From assembly GCF_014229965.1 (NCBI RefSeq), contig NZ_JABGBW010000003.1, positions 118,162 to 182,161 on the forward strand: a stretch of DNA of 64,000 nt, read 5' to 3'. The translations under genes and the position numbers were made by a program. Origin of the DNA: Peptostreptococcus canis. GTDB taxonomy: Bacteria; Bacillota; Clostridia; Peptostreptococcales; Peptostreptococcaceae. The notes below the pieces were generated by a model. The model searched no databases. It had not been told where the DNA came from and worked only from the letters and a program-made list of their open reading frames with translations. Shown here piece by piece: positions 26,900 through 37,081 of the stretch (its first letter is position 1; each line of letters begins with the position of its first letter).

Positions 26900-28234
26900 T
26901 CACTCTATAGGTCTGTTATGCAATGCATCATCTACAGCCTTATCCATAATTTTTCTAGGAATTCCACCCGTTATGTACCCATAGATCTTACTTTGCTTAT
27001 CAATCAAATATGTTGTTGGTAATGAATAAACACCATATTCTTGAAAAACCTTTCCGGTATTATCCATCAAAACCGGATAAGTTATTCCATTATTTTTTAT
27101 GAACTCCTTCACACCGGCTTCGTTTTTTTCCCTACCTTGACCAGGTGAAGCAACAGCTATTACTACAACATCCCGCTTGTTGTAGCCATTATCTTCATAT
27201 AATTTCTGAATATCCGGTATCTCTGCTCTACAAGGTGGACACCAGGTTGCAAAGAAGTTCAGAAAAACAACTTTTCCTTTATAATCTTTTTCAATATTAA
27301 TTATATTTCCATTTTGGTCTTTCAATTCTATTGCCTTCATTTTTGGAGTATTTTTATTTTCTTCTGAATCTTTGGCAGTTTTCTTTTTCTTATCTTCGCC
27401 CTTTGTATCGGATATGGCTTTATTAGTTGTATCTGAGTCTTTTTTATTACTATTTTCTCTCTTTGATTTGTCAACACTATCATTAATAGCAGTATTTGTT
27501 TCTCCTGAGTTATCCGATGGATTAAATAGAGATTCAAATTTGCTAAAAGTTCCTAATATAAGCATCAATCCCATAATAACAAGAACCAGTCCGCCTACTT
27601 TAACTATTATATCCATTATTTGAGGTTTCTTCTTAATAAAATTTAACGTTTCTCCCGTAAATAATCCCAAAACAATAAATGGAATCAAAAATCCAACTGA
27701 ATACAAAAGTACATATAGATTTCCAACTAGTACACTATTTGCATTTGATGCCAATATAAGAACAGAAGCAAGTGCAGGTCCCACACAAGGTGTCCATGCA
27801 AAACTAAATCCAAATCCCATTACAAATGCTATTATTGGATTCATATTCTTATTACTTACCTGTTTGTTAATTCTCAATTCTCTATTTAAAAATTTTAGTC
27901 TAAATAATCCCAGCTGATTAAGTCCCATTAAAATGATTATTGCACCACCTACTTTAGAGAATATATCACTGTTTTTATTTAATAATGTTCCTAGTGAAGA
28001 AAATCCCAAACCAAGTATAAAAAATGCAGACGAAATTCCCAAAATAAAGAATATCGTGTGAATCATTATTGACCTTCTACTATATTTACTTCTTCCTTCT
28101 AAATCTGTAGTTTTAGCTCCACCTGCTAAATATCCCATATATAATGGAATAAGAGGTATTACACAAGGTGAGAAGAAAGAAACTACACCCTCTAAAAAAA
28201 CAAGTAAAAAATTTACATTCGTTCCTAAACTCAA
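26900..28234 (-). CDS. CcdA/DsbD-type membrane protein fused to a TlpA-like thioredoxin domain
   Basis: Residues 1-235 carry six membrane segments with the redox cysteines of the CcdA/DsbD family in FFSPCVIPLIP (C24) and AWTPCVGPAL. A low-complexity Lys/Asp/Ser/Asn/Thr linker follows (about 240-295). The C-terminal domain is an extracytoplasmic redoxin with WCPPC (C332, C335). Electrons from cytoplasmic thioredoxin would cross the membrane and reduce the attached domain. The start is uncertain: only TTG 28234 is available in frame, about 19 bases from AAAGGA; an ATA eight bases nearer is possible but unusual. Confidence 0.9.
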   Translation of the reverse strand: MSLGTNVNFLLVFLEGVVSFFSPCVIPLIPLYMGYLAGGAKTTDLEGRSKYSRRSIMIHTIFFILGISSAFFILGLGFSSLGTLLNKNSDIFSKVGGAIIILMGLNQLGLFRLKFLNRELRINKQVSNKNMNPIIAFVMGFGFSFAWTPCVGPALASVLILASNANSVLVGNLYVLLYSVGFLIPFIVLGLFTGETLNFIKKKPQIMDIIVKVGGLVLVIMGLMLILGTFSKFESLFNPSDNSGETNTAINDSVDKSKRENSNKKDSDTTNKAISDTKGEDKKKKTAKDSEENKNTPKMKAIELKDQNGNIINIEKDYKGKVVFLNFFATWCPPCRAEIPDIQKLYEDNGYNKRDVVVIAVASPGQGREKNEAGVKEFIKNNGITYPVLMDNTGKVFQEYGVYSLPTTYLIDKQSKIYGYITGGIPRKIMDKAVDDALHNRPIE

Positions 28235-28265
28235 TGATTCTATAGTAACACATCCTTTCGTTAAC

Positions 28266-29399
28266 TTATAATTGTCTCATACAGGCCACTGTTACCTCAT
28301 CAGTAGGATCTATTTCGTATGCCATTTCGATATAGTATTTAGCCTCATCGTAATTTCCATTATGTAGATATGCCATTCCCAAATTACAAAGTATCTCAGG
28401 ATTATCCTTTCTCAATTTAGATGCTTTTGTCAAAAATTCTATCGCACCTTCTAAATTTCCCTCTTCGGCAAGACATAAGGCCATTTCCACTAATGTGTCA
28501 ACCTGTGTCGGTCTAATTATAAGTATTTTTTCTAAATATTTTTTCGCTTCTCCTAAATCGCCTAGTGATTTGTATGCTACACTAATTATAAATAATAAAT
28601 TCCACCAGTCCGGATTATCCTGTTCAAGTGGAAGTAATTTTTGCAATCCCTCTTCAGCTCTCCCTTGAAAAACAAGGTTATATCCTTCTTCATATCTAAC
28701 TTTAAAGTCAATTTTTTCGAGATTATCCTGTATCTCTCCTGCTAAATCCTCATCTATTCCATAATCTAAAGCTTTTTCCCATATTAATTTGGATTTAACA
28801 AATTGTTTTTGATTTGAATAATGAAAGCCTAACTGATAATATGCTAATGAGAATTTATCATCTAAATCGACAATCTTTTCTAAGCTATATAAAGCAGCCA
28901 TCAAAAAATCATTCATGGATTCCAGTTCTTCATCTTTTTGATATCTGATTGCCAGCTCCTGACAAATAATCGAAAATTGATAAAGAGCATCAACATTTTC
29001 AGGTTCTCTTCGCAAAAACGATTTTATATATACAAGTGCATCAGTAATTTCACCCTCTGTATAACTCTTATTAGACATAAAACCCAGATATTGCATATAA
29101 TCGAAATTTACTTTTTTTGAAAAAAATTCAATAAACTTATCATATTCACAATTATACATAAAATCTTCGTCAACACCTTGGATAAATAACATCGCATCTA
29201 CCATAGACATCATATTTAGCTCTTCTTGGGCTTTGTTATCCTTGATTGATTTTACCAAAACATCACTCTTTAGCGGAACTTTTAATCCGCCTTCAGGAAC
29301 TTCATACCCTTCCAGACTCAACTCATTTGTTTCATCTATTGTTATAAATACAAGCTCCTCGGATTTTTCTAATATATATTTATCTATTCTTGTTTTCAT
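28266..29399 (-). CDS. tetratricopeptide repeat protein
   Basis: A 377-residue soluble protein. Its C-terminal two-thirds is a row of TPR units, for example AKKYLEKILIIRPTQVDTLVEMALCLAEEG and the next repeat ending NPEILCNLGMAYLHNGNYDEAKYY (shown in pieces). The N-terminal ~110 residues are acidic and unrelated to TPR. It probably serves as a protein-interaction scaffold. ATG 29399 follows AAAGGA. Confidence 0.85.
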   Translation of the reverse strand: MKTRIDKYILEKSEELVFITIDETNELSLEGYEVPEGGLKVPLKSDVLVKSIKDNKAQEELNMMSMVDAMLFIQGVDEDFMYNCEYDKFIEFFSKKVNFDYMQYLGFMSNKSYTEGEITDALVYIKSFLRREPENVDALYQFSIICQELAIRYQKDEELESMNDFLMAALYSLEKIVDLDDKFSLAYYQLGFHYSNQKQFVKSKLIWEKALDYGIDEDLAGEIQDNLEKIDFKVRYEEGYNLVFQGRAEEGLQKLLPLEQDNPDWWNLLFIISVAYKSLGDLGEAKKYLEKILIIRPTQVDTLVEMALCLAEEGNLEGAIEFLTKASKLRKDNPEILCNLGMAYLHNGNYDEAKYYIEMAYEIDPTDEVTVACMRQL

Positions 29400-29493
29400 A
29401 CAAATATCCTTTCACATTACGCAATAAAGGTAGTATACTAATACCCTTCAATATTAAAACTATAACATTTTAAATAGCTTTCTAATACTTTAT

Positions 29494-31263
29494 TTAAATT
29501 TTTACTTTATAGGTTTTTGATTTTTCAAATATTTTATCTATATCATAATAAAATAATATAGTATTTTGTTTTTTAACCAGTTCCGTATTAATATCGTCTT
29601 TTAAATCTATTACATTATATTCAAATTCTTCAAATTGAACATACTTTATCAAATTTTTAGCCGCCTCTCCCACTCTGTTAGAGGTGTATTTTCTTTGATT
29701 TTCTTCATTTTTAAGAAATTGATGTCCTCTATTTTTATAATCATATGACTCAATCCTGCTAAAAAAAACCGGTAAAGATGACGTCTTGCCAAGAGAGATA
29801 TAATCAAATTTTAATATTTCCCTAAATTTATTAATTTCCTCATCATCATTTAATTTCCAAGACACAAATTCTAAAAATATCTCATAAAGCCTATTTTTTC
29901 CATTTGACATATCAAAATATCCATTCTTATCGAAAAATCCGGAAAATTCTTCATAAAAAACGAATGGTCTATCATAATATCTATTTATAATATAATCAAC
30001 TGAAACTTTAAAATTCCCGGAATTATAATATATTTCCAAAATTTCTTCTATATCCTTCAATTTTAGAATCTCATTGAAACTAATATAATTATTGGAAATT
30101 ATTTCATAAGGAGGATACTCCTTATATATGTAACCATGTTTATCAGATCTATTTCTGATACCGGTACCTTTTATCATTTTCAAGAATCCCAACTGAAGAC
30201 ATTCGGCTTTCAGATTATACACATCATCAAATGATATTCCGAATCTGTTATAGTCTTCATAGGGAAGACCTGCTATCAAATCCAGGTGTTGATGTATATT
30301 TTTATAACTACTTACTGTATTTACAACTTTTGTAAGCCTTCCAAAATCATCTGTACGCCCTACTTCTATCAATGTTTTCTCATTAGTAGATTGAACACCA
30401 ATTTCAAATTGAAATAATCCCGGTTTACAATCTTTTAAAAATTCCAGCATCTCATCATCAATTAAATGTGCAGTAACTTCAAAATGATAGGTAGTATAAC
30501 CATTATCATTTTCCATAAGAAAACTCATTATATCCTTAGCTATTTCTCTATTTGCATTAAAAGTCCTGTCAATAAATTTTATCTGAGATACACGCACATC
30601 AATTAAGTTTTTTAAATCTCTTTTTATTCTCGGTATACTAAAATATCTGAGACCTTTTATGGCAGAAGATAGACAATATTGGCAATTGAAAGGACATCCT
30701 CTTGAGGACTCAAAATATACTATTTTGTTTTCATATTCAGTTCTGTCAATATTTTCATAAGGGCTAGGTATTTCATCCAAATTACAAATTAGAGGCATCT
30801 CATCATTTACTATTATATTTTTATGATTCCTATAGCAGATTCCTTTTACATCCACCACCGACTTTTTTCCCATGAAATATAAAATTAAATCTCTATAGAC
30901 AACTTCTCCCTCGCCGTAAAGAATATAGTCTACAAATTTGTATTTTTCAATTGAGTATTCGAAATCATAACTTACTTCAGGCCCGCCTAAACAAATTATT
31001 ATCTCTTTTTTTATCTTCTTTAAATTTTCACATATTCTTACTATATCTTCTATATTCCAAATATATACCGAAAAAACTATTATATCTACATCCATTTTTA
31101 CTATATCTTTCATAATAAAATCTATGGAATTATTTATGGTGTATTCTTTTAAAAAAAGTTTATAATATTCTCCTTCTAAATATCTAGAATATTCTCTTAT
31201 ATACCTAATAGCTAAATTAGTATGAATAAATTTAGAATTTAAAGTTGTGAGCAATACTTTCAT
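29494..31263 (-). CDS. B12-binding radical SAM protein, DUF4080 type
   Basis: A 589-residue protein. The N-terminal ~150 residues are a Rossmann-like cobalamin-binding domain (VLLTTLNSKFIHTNLAIRYI, then FSVYIWN and CLGGPEVSYD). The radical SAM domain follows with CX3CX2C in SSRGCPFNCQYCLS. The C-terminal ~180 residues match the DUF4080 extension. Such proteins are methyltransferase- or rearrangement-like, with substrates unknown. ATG 31263 follows AGAGGT and comes nine bases after the upstream gene. Confidence 0.88.
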   Translation of the reverse strand: MKVLLTTLNSKFIHTNLAIRYIREYSRYLEGEYYKLFLKEYTINNSIDFIMKDIVKMDVDIIVFSVYIWNIEDIVRICENLKKIKKEIIICLGGPEVSYDFEYSIEKYKFVDYILYGEGEVVYRDLILYFMGKKSVVDVKGICYRNHKNIIVNDEMPLICNLDEIPSPYENIDRTEYENKIVYFESSRGCPFNCQYCLSSAIKGLRYFSIPRIKRDLKNLIDVRVSQIKFIDRTFNANREIAKDIMSFLMENDNGYTTYHFEVTAHLIDDEMLEFLKDCKPGLFQFEIGVQSTNEKTLIEVGRTDDFGRLTKVVNTVSSYKNIHQHLDLIAGLPYEDYNRFGISFDDVYNLKAECLQLGFLKMIKGTGIRNRSDKHGYIYKEYPPYEIISNNYISFNEILKLKDIEEILEIYYNSGNFKVSVDYIINRYYDRPFVFYEEFSGFFDKNGYFDMSNGKNRLYEIFLEFVSWKLNDDEEINKFREILKFDYISLGKTSSLPVFFSRIESYDYKNRGHQFLKNEENQRKYTSNRVGEAAKNLIKYVQFEEFEYNVIDLKDDINTELVKKQNTILFYYDIDKIFEKSKTYKVKI

Positions 31264-31272
31264 ATCTAACCT

Positions 31273-32394
31273 CTATTCTATATCCTTATTTCTACCCTTA
31301 AAAGTTAATTTATACTTTCCCGTTTTTGTTTTTAAGTCTACTATACAACAATTATCTACTATAAGTTTTGATATCACTTCTGCATTACTAAAAATAGGAT
31401 CTGATATTTTATCTCCTACATTGAGATTTAAGAATTTTCTAGGTGTAGTTTTTCCATTGTATGACTTTGTTTGAATTTCAAAATTTCTTATTTTTATAAT
31501 ATAATCCGACATGGCTTTTATAAAATTAATTCTCGTCTTTCGAACATCTTCATTTTCCGCTTGTCTGGTTTCTGAAATAGCATTTTCTCTAATCTGCATT
31601 AATTCTTTTAGCGTATTTTCAATACTGATTATACCTAAATCTTCTTTATGAATATAGCCTTTTTGAAAATTATTTTTCTTCGCATCATCAGTATAAATAT
31701 CAGAATTTTGTTTTAAATTATTCAAACCATCACTTGATAATTCTTCAAAAATATATGAACCATCATCTATTGATTTTAAATATAACCTCAAAAAAATATC
31801 AAATATCACTATATTAGTTTTTAAATCCATGCCTTTTTCGTAATCGTTTATTAGTTTATGTATGGAATTGATGTACCTTATTTTTTCAACTTGAAATTTA
31901 ACATTATCTTTTCTGTTATTTGTATATGGATTAAATATTATAATACTTTCCTTTATATTCATAAATAAACTTTCCACATCTAATTCTTCTTTACTTAATA
32001 ATTTTCTAAATATGAAATCATAGCAGAATAAATCTACTAAATACCTATATTTCTCACTCTCATATCCGTAAAATTTTGTGATTTTATCCACTAAATCGAC
32101 AGCAATATGTGAATAATTTTCAAAACTCCTATTCACTAATATAAGAGGTAGAAAAAAATTAAGCAAATATATTTTTCTTCTCTCCGAATAATATTTGAAA
32201 TATATAAACTCATCATATAATCTGTCTATGTTTATTGATATTTCTCTTGTTTTAATATTATTGGAAATAACTTTCGTACAAATTAATATAAGGTATTCTA
32301 TATCCCTATTTTCACTACCAAAAGACGAAACATATACTTTTTTTATTAAGTTATCAACATTATATTTATGACATTTATTTTTTTCCTTTGACAT
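31273..32394 (-). CDS. hypothetical protein, mixed helical with a C-terminal beta-rich segment
   Basis: A 373-residue soluble protein without recognisable motif. Residues 1-300 are helical, Lys/Asn/Ile rich and without signal peptide. The last ~60 (LNLNVGDKISDPIFSNAEVISK onward) look like a small beta barrel or SH3-like fold. It lies nine bases upstream of the B12-binding radical SAM gene, so the two are co-transcribed and probably related in function. The ribosome binding site (GGAAATGG) is weak. Confidence 0.6.
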   Translation of the reverse strand: MSKEKNKCHKYNVDNLIKKVYVSSFGSENRDIEYLILICTKVISNNIKTREISINIDRLYDEFIYFKYYSERRKIYLLNFFLPLILVNRSFENYSHIAVDLVDKITKFYGYESEKYRYLVDLFCYDFIFRKLLSKEELDVESLFMNIKESIIIFNPYTNNRKDNVKFQVEKIRYINSIHKLINDYEKGMDLKTNIVIFDIFLRLYLKSIDDGSYIFEELSSDGLNNLKQNSDIYTDDAKKNNFQKGYIHKEDLGIISIENTLKELMQIRENAISETRQAENEDVRKTRINFIKAMSDYIIKIRNFEIQTKSYNGKTTPRKFLNLNVGDKISDPIFSNAEVISKLIVDNCCIVDLKTKTGKYKLTFKGRNKDIE

Positions 32395-32439
32395 ATCTAC
32401 ACCATTTCCTATTTTTACTTGCTTTTTTTATTTTATCAC

Positions 32440-32480
32440 AAAAACAAAGACCCACCAAATACATTTTGTAATGGTGAGTC
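32440..32480 (-). terminator. terminator of cstA
   Basis: On the minus strand GACTCACCA pairs with TGGTGGGTC (one G-U/T mismatch) across a 13-base loop and is followed by TTTGTTTTTG. It sits about 70 bases after the cstA stop. Confidence 0.65.
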
Positions 32481-32546
32481 AATATTTTACTTATTTTAAA
32501 CTTATTTATCTAATATATTTTAAGTAATAATCTACTGTACTAACAC

Positions 32547-34001
32547 TTAAGCAGTTAATTTTTCAAGATTATTTAATGCCTTTTTACCAGTATTTACTAT
32601 TAAAACTGCATAGATAAATGCAAGTACAAGTCCAATAATATTAGCTATATTCTGTGGTAAACCAAATCCAATCTTAGCTCCCAGTAAATATGAACTTATG
32701 ATAAACATATAAAACATGCCAGGTATTAAACTTATTAAATATGGTTTTTTATTCTTGTATAAATAAAGCGAAATCATTGCAAAAGCAAATACTGCAATTG
32801 TCTGGTTCGCCCATGCAAAGTACTGCCATAGAATATTGAATCCCTGAGCATTCATCTTTGCAAAAATTAGTATCGCTATAACTGGTATAAATATGAAAAT
32901 TGAAAGTATAACTCTATTATGAGCCTTAGACTGATCATATCCTATAGCATCAGCTATCATCAATCTTGCAGCACGTAGAGAAGTATCTCCAGATGTAATA
33001 GGAAGTACTATTACACCAAGAACTGCTATAAATCCACCAATTGTTCCTAACATATCATTAGCAACAAGACCTATAACTCCCGGTTTTCCTACCATTTCAG
33101 CCGGTACACCTTTGTAATAAATTCCCATTGCTGCAGCAGCCCAAATCATAGCTATAAATCCTTCAAGAATCATCATATCATAGAAAGTACGTCTTCCTTC
33201 CCTTTCATCTCCAACAGATCTACCAATTAAAGTAGCCTGAGTTGAATGGAAACCGGATACTATACCACAGGCAACTGTGACAAAGAATACTGGCAATATC
33301 GGAACACCAAGTGGATGAACTCCTCTTACATTTGCAAGAGTCAGATTATCTAACTGATATCCTTTTATAAATAACCCGAAGAATATACCCACAGCAGATA
33401 GTAATAATATTAATCCAAAGATAGGATATATCCTACCTATAATCTTATCTATCGGGAATAATGTAGCTGCCAAATAATATAAGAAAATACATCCATAAAC
33501 TATCCATACAATTGGATTATTGACATCCAAAGATTGCTTAAGAATACTTCCGACAATTAAATCTCCCGGAGTATAAATAAAAACAGAACCGACTAATATC
33601 ATTAAGAATATAACAAATACATTATAAATTTTGTATACTTTTCCTCCCAAATGATCCTTTATCAGAGCCGGCATTTGTTTACCATTACTTCTTATTGAAA
33701 TCATACCACTAAAATAATCATGCATTGCTCCACCAAGTACACATCCTATTGGAATAAGTATAAATGCTATTGGACCGAATAATATTCCCTGTATAGGTCC
33801 TAATATTGGACCTGTACCTGCAATATTTAATAATTCTATTAATGCATTTTTTCTCTTTCTCATAGGCACATAGTCAACACCGTCATTTATACTAATCGCT
33901 GGAGTTGGTCTATCATCTGGACCGAAAACTTTTTCCACATACTTACCATATAATAGTCCGCCACCGAAAAGTATTACTAAACCGATTAAAAATGTAATCA
34001 T
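32547..34001 (-). CDS. cstA: CstA-family carbon starvation/peptide-pyruvate transporter
   Basis: A 484-residue integral membrane protein with about 13 helices. Family signatures: FGPDDRPTPAISINDGVDYVPM at the start of the cytoplasmic loop, AGTGPILGPIQGILFGP, MHDYFSGMISIRSNGKQMP and SGFHSTQATLIGRSV. This is the shorter Bacillota form. Family members take up peptides or pyruvate; the substrate here is unknown. ATG 34001 follows TAGGAGG. Confidence 0.93.
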   Translation of the reverse strand: MITFLIGLVILFGGGLLYGKYVEKVFGPDDRPTPAISINDGVDYVPMRKRKNALIELLNIAGTGPILGPIQGILFGPIAFILIPIGCVLGGAMHDYFSGMISIRSNGKQMPALIKDHLGGKVYKIYNVFVIFLMILVGSVFIYTPGDLIVGSILKQSLDVNNPIVWIVYGCIFLYYLAATLFPIDKIIGRIYPIFGLILLLSAVGIFFGLFIKGYQLDNLTLANVRGVHPLGVPILPVFFVTVACGIVSGFHSTQATLIGRSVGDEREGRRTFYDMMILEGFIAMIWAAAAMGIYYKGVPAEMVGKPGVIGLVANDMLGTIGGFIAVLGVIVLPITSGDTSLRAARLMIADAIGYDQSKAHNRVILSIFIFIPVIAILIFAKMNAQGFNILWQYFAWANQTIAVFAFAMISLYLYKNKKPYLISLIPGMFYMFIISSYLLGAKIGFGLPQNIANIIGLVLAFIYAVLIVNTGKKALNNLEKLTA

Positions 34002-34249
34002 AATAATACCTCCTAAATATTTAAATAATTACAATATAAAAGTTAATTGAAAAAATAAAAAACACTGTTGAAAATTACACATTTTATATTGTTCTACTAC
34101 AGTATATAACTCGGAAATAAAAGTAAGGAGATTTTAATATGAAATTTATGTGAAAAAATATTAACCAAATCTATTAAAAAACCTTTTTTTTAAAAGTTGT
34201 ATATTTAATGCAAAATATTATTTATTATTATACAATATTCCATATATTA
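34002..34249. other. gene-free stretch upstream of cstA
   Basis: About 250 very AT-rich bases between the cstA start and the argS terminator. The cstA promoter should lie here; candidate -10 boxes (TATACT, TATAAA around 34085-34110) have no good -35. No conserved leader structure or ORF of note was seen. Confidence 0.4.
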
Positions 34250-34302
34250 AAAAAAATAAAAAAACTACCATTATTATTGTAAAATAACAACAATAATGGT
34301 AG
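34250..34302 (-). terminator. terminator of argS
   Basis: On the minus strand CTACCATTATT...TGT arms (34265-34302) form a 13-bp stem with a three-base bulge and are followed by a U-rich run. It lies about 85 bases past the argS stop. Confidence 0.65.
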
Positions 34303-34385
34303 CTATATGCTTATTTATAATGATTTAAAATATATTCTTATTTATTAAGCTAATGCGCTCTACAACCTCATATCTTTGTATTTCA

Positions 34386-36086
34386 CTACATTTTTGTAGG
34401 AGAGTTAATACCTAATAATTTAAGGGCATTTTCTATTGTTTGTCTAGTAGCTTCAACAAGAGCCAACCTCGCTAATTTTAAATCTTTGTCATCTACCAAA
34501 ATAGGTCTATTGTGGTAGAATTTATTGAACGCTTGTGCCAAATCCAAGACAAATCTCGTAACTATATGAGGTTCATTTTTTGTCATGGCCAAAACAATTG
34601 ATTTATTAAATGTTTCAATAACTTTTAATACTTCCGAAGCATCTTCGTCCGCCAACAAATCATAATTTACATTAGCAGTAACTTCCTCATTTGCCTTTCT
34701 TTTCACTGCACAACATCTCGCATGAGTGTATTGTACATATGGTCCTGTTTCGCCCTCAAAACTAAGTGTTCTGTCCCACGAGAACGTATAGTCTTTGATT
34801 CTGCTATTGGATAGTTCTTGGAATACAACTGCGCCAACTCCTACCTCTTTAGCTATTTGATCAATATCTCCTGCCTCAGGGTTTTTTTCTATAATTATTT
34901 CTTTTGTTTTTTCGATAGCCTGATTAAGAACATCTTCAAGGAAAACTACTCTACCTTTTCTAGTTGACATAGTCCCTTCTTCAAGTGCAACCATACCGAA
35001 CGGAACATGAATAAGATCTTTATACCAATCGTATCCCATTTTCTTTATCACAGCAAAATACTGTTGAAAATGGAGAATTTGCTGAGATCCTACTACATAT
35101 ATGCATTTCTCGAAATCATAAGTATTCTTTCTATATATCCCAGCAGCCAAATCTCTTGTCAAATATAGAGTTGAACCATCATTTTTCTGAATTAATGCAG
35201 GTGGTAAATTTTCATCTTCCAAATCCACAATCATAGTACCTTGAGATTCGACTAAAAGTCCTTTTTTTGTCAATTCTTCAACTACTGCATCCATCTTATC
35301 TGAATAAAAACTCTCACCGGCAAATGAATCAAAATCTATTTCAAGTAAATCATATACTCTCTGAAATTCCTTTAGACTCTCATCTCTAAACCACTGCCAT
35401 AATTCCTTTGCCTCGTGATCACCATGCTCAAGTTTTGTAAACCATGCCCTTGCTTCGTCTTCCATTTCCGGTTTTAGTTCGGCTTCATCATGAAATTTAA
35501 CATATAATTTTAATAATTCCTTAATTGGATTTTCTTCAACAGCCTCTTTATTTCCCCATAATTTATATGCTACTATAAGTTTACCAAACTGAGTTCCATA
35601 GTCCCCTAAATGATTTATTCTCACAGTATCATACCCTTGAGATTCATAAATTTTATGAAGTGCATTCCCTATGACAGTTGTTCTGATATGACCTATATGA
35701 AATGGTTTTGCAATGTTAGGAGAAGAGAAATCAACTATTACTTTTTTCCCCTTGCCCATATCACTCTTTCCATATTCACTTTTTTCGCTAAGAACTTGAT
35801 TTATTACTTTTTTAGCAAGCTGTTCTTTATTCACAAAAAAATTCACATATCCACCCAGATTTATTACTTTTGTTATATCTTCTGTTAGTAACAGATTTTT
35901 GGCAATTTCTTCCGCTATCATATTAGGTGATTTCCTAAAAATTTTAGCCAGTTTAAAACATGGAAATGCATAGTCTCCCATCTCTTTGTTTGGCGGTACT
36001 TCTATCAATAATTTTATCTCTTCTATAGTCATTTCATCTATCATTTGTTTCAAACATTCTGAAATGACCTCTTTGAAATCTACCAT
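34386..36086 (-). CDS. argS: arginine--tRNA ligase
   Basis: Charges tRNA-Arg. The class I HIGH signature is HIGH at 130-133, with SSPNIAKPFHIGHIRTT; the KMSKS loop is GTMSTRKG. The N-terminal additive domain 1 and the C-terminal DALR anticodon-binding domain (QYTHARCCAV onward) are present. 566 residues, the normal length. GGGAGGA precedes ATG 36086. No T-box is seen in front of it. Confidence 0.98.
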   Translation of the reverse strand: MVDFKEVISECLKQMIDEMTIEEIKLLIEVPPNKEMGDYAFPCFKLAKIFRKSPNMIAEEIAKNLLLTEDITKVINLGGYVNFFVNKEQLAKKVINQVLSEKSEYGKSDMGKGKKVIVDFSSPNIAKPFHIGHIRTTVIGNALHKIYESQGYDTVRINHLGDYGTQFGKLIVAYKLWGNKEAVEENPIKELLKLYVKFHDEAELKPEMEDEARAWFTKLEHGDHEAKELWQWFRDESLKEFQRVYDLLEIDFDSFAGESFYSDKMDAVVEELTKKGLLVESQGTMIVDLEDENLPPALIQKNDGSTLYLTRDLAAGIYRKNTYDFEKCIYVVGSQQILHFQQYFAVIKKMGYDWYKDLIHVPFGMVALEEGTMSTRKGRVVFLEDVLNQAIEKTKEIIIEKNPEAGDIDQIAKEVGVGAVVFQELSNSRIKDYTFSWDRTLSFEGETGPYVQYTHARCCAVKRKANEEVTANVNYDLLADEDASEVLKVIETFNKSIVLAMTKNEPHIVTRFVLDLAQAFNKFYHNRPILVDDKDLKLARLALVEATRQTIENALKLLGINSPTKM

Positions 36087-36191
36087 TTATTTATTCCTCC
36101 CAAATTCACTTTAATAATTCACATATCGTCCAATATGTTATTATAACTTACTTTCATTGAAAAATCAAACATTTTATAGATGCTATATTAT

Positions 36192-37070
36192 CTAACAGTA
36201 CACTTCCAAATGATTTTTTAATACCTTTATTTCAACCGGCAAATATTCGCCTTTATCACCATCAACATCCGTTTCTATTCCATCATCCGATGAACTAATT
36301 ACAATTTTCTTTGCTTTTATAAATTCAATATTATCGTTTTTTTCAATATTTCCTTTTATCATATCGGGTATTATATTTATTTTAGACATTAAATTTGAAT
36401 CCTTGAGTATCATAACATTTGCATACCCATCTGTATCTTCATTATTATCTACTATCTTAAAATCTCCAAAATAATCTGCAAGCAAAACTACAACATGACT
36501 TGCATCACCTTCATACACTCCATTTTCAGTTTCTACCTTTATATGATGTGTCTTGTCTTTTGCTATATTTTTTATAAAAGACCTTGCATAGGCAAATGCT
36601 CCAAATTTAGTTTTCTCTTCTATATCAACATTATGTATACCTTCAGCAACCTTACCCAGACTCAGAATATAACTAAAGTATGAAGAATTTGACTTTCCTA
36701 TGTCAATATGTTTAGTCTTATCAAAATCAAAATAATCTATTGTTTCCTCTATATTCATTGGAAGACCTATGACTCTACCTAATAAATTGACCGTTCCTCC
36801 TGGAATAATTCCAAACTTCGGTCTATATTTTTTCTCCGCTAACCCAGCGATCACTTCATTTACGGTTCCATCTCCACCTATCGCAAATACTGAATCGTAT
36901 TTTTTTTCACAAGCTTCAATAGCGAATTTCGTAGCATCTTTTGCTTTTTCAGTAATTCTTGTATCCACTGTTTCAAAATATGCACCTAATTTTTTTTCAA
37001 TTTTATCCCTAAAGTCCAGTGCATTTGCGCTGCCTGCCGTGGGATTGATTATAAGCATCGAGTTTTTCAT
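36192..37070 (-). CDS. diacylglycerol/lipid kinase family protein (YegS/BmrU type)
   Basis: A 292-residue ATP-dependent lipid kinase. The DAGKc signature is clear: INPTAGSANA, AIGGDGTVNEVIAGL and PGGTVNLLGRVIGLP, with the C-terminal beta-sandwich ending in DVDGDKGEYLPVEI. ATG 37070 has AGGAG eight bases upstream and is preferred to the in-frame GTG 37079. It follows a DUF523 gene closely. The lipid substrate is not evident. Confidence 0.9.
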   Translation of the reverse strand: MKNSMLIINPTAGSANALDFRDKIEKKLGAYFETVDTRITEKAKDATKFAIEACEKKYDSVFAIGGDGTVNEVIAGLAEKKYRPKFGIIPGGTVNLLGRVIGLPMNIEETIDYFDFDKTKHIDIGKSNSSYFSYILSLGKVAEGIHNVDIEEKTKFGAFAYARSFIKNIAKDKTHHIKVETENGVYEGDASHVVVLLADYFGDFKIVDNNEDTDGYANVMILKDSNLMSKINIIPDMIKGNIEKNDNIEFIKAKKIVISSSDDGIETDVDGDKGEYLPVEIKVLKNHLEVYC

Positions 37071-37081
37071 ATCTATCACTC

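Noticed and set aside
34140..34160. AAGGAG followed by ATG on the plus strand in the cstA upstream region
   Set aside because: It opens only four codons before a stop; probably chance.
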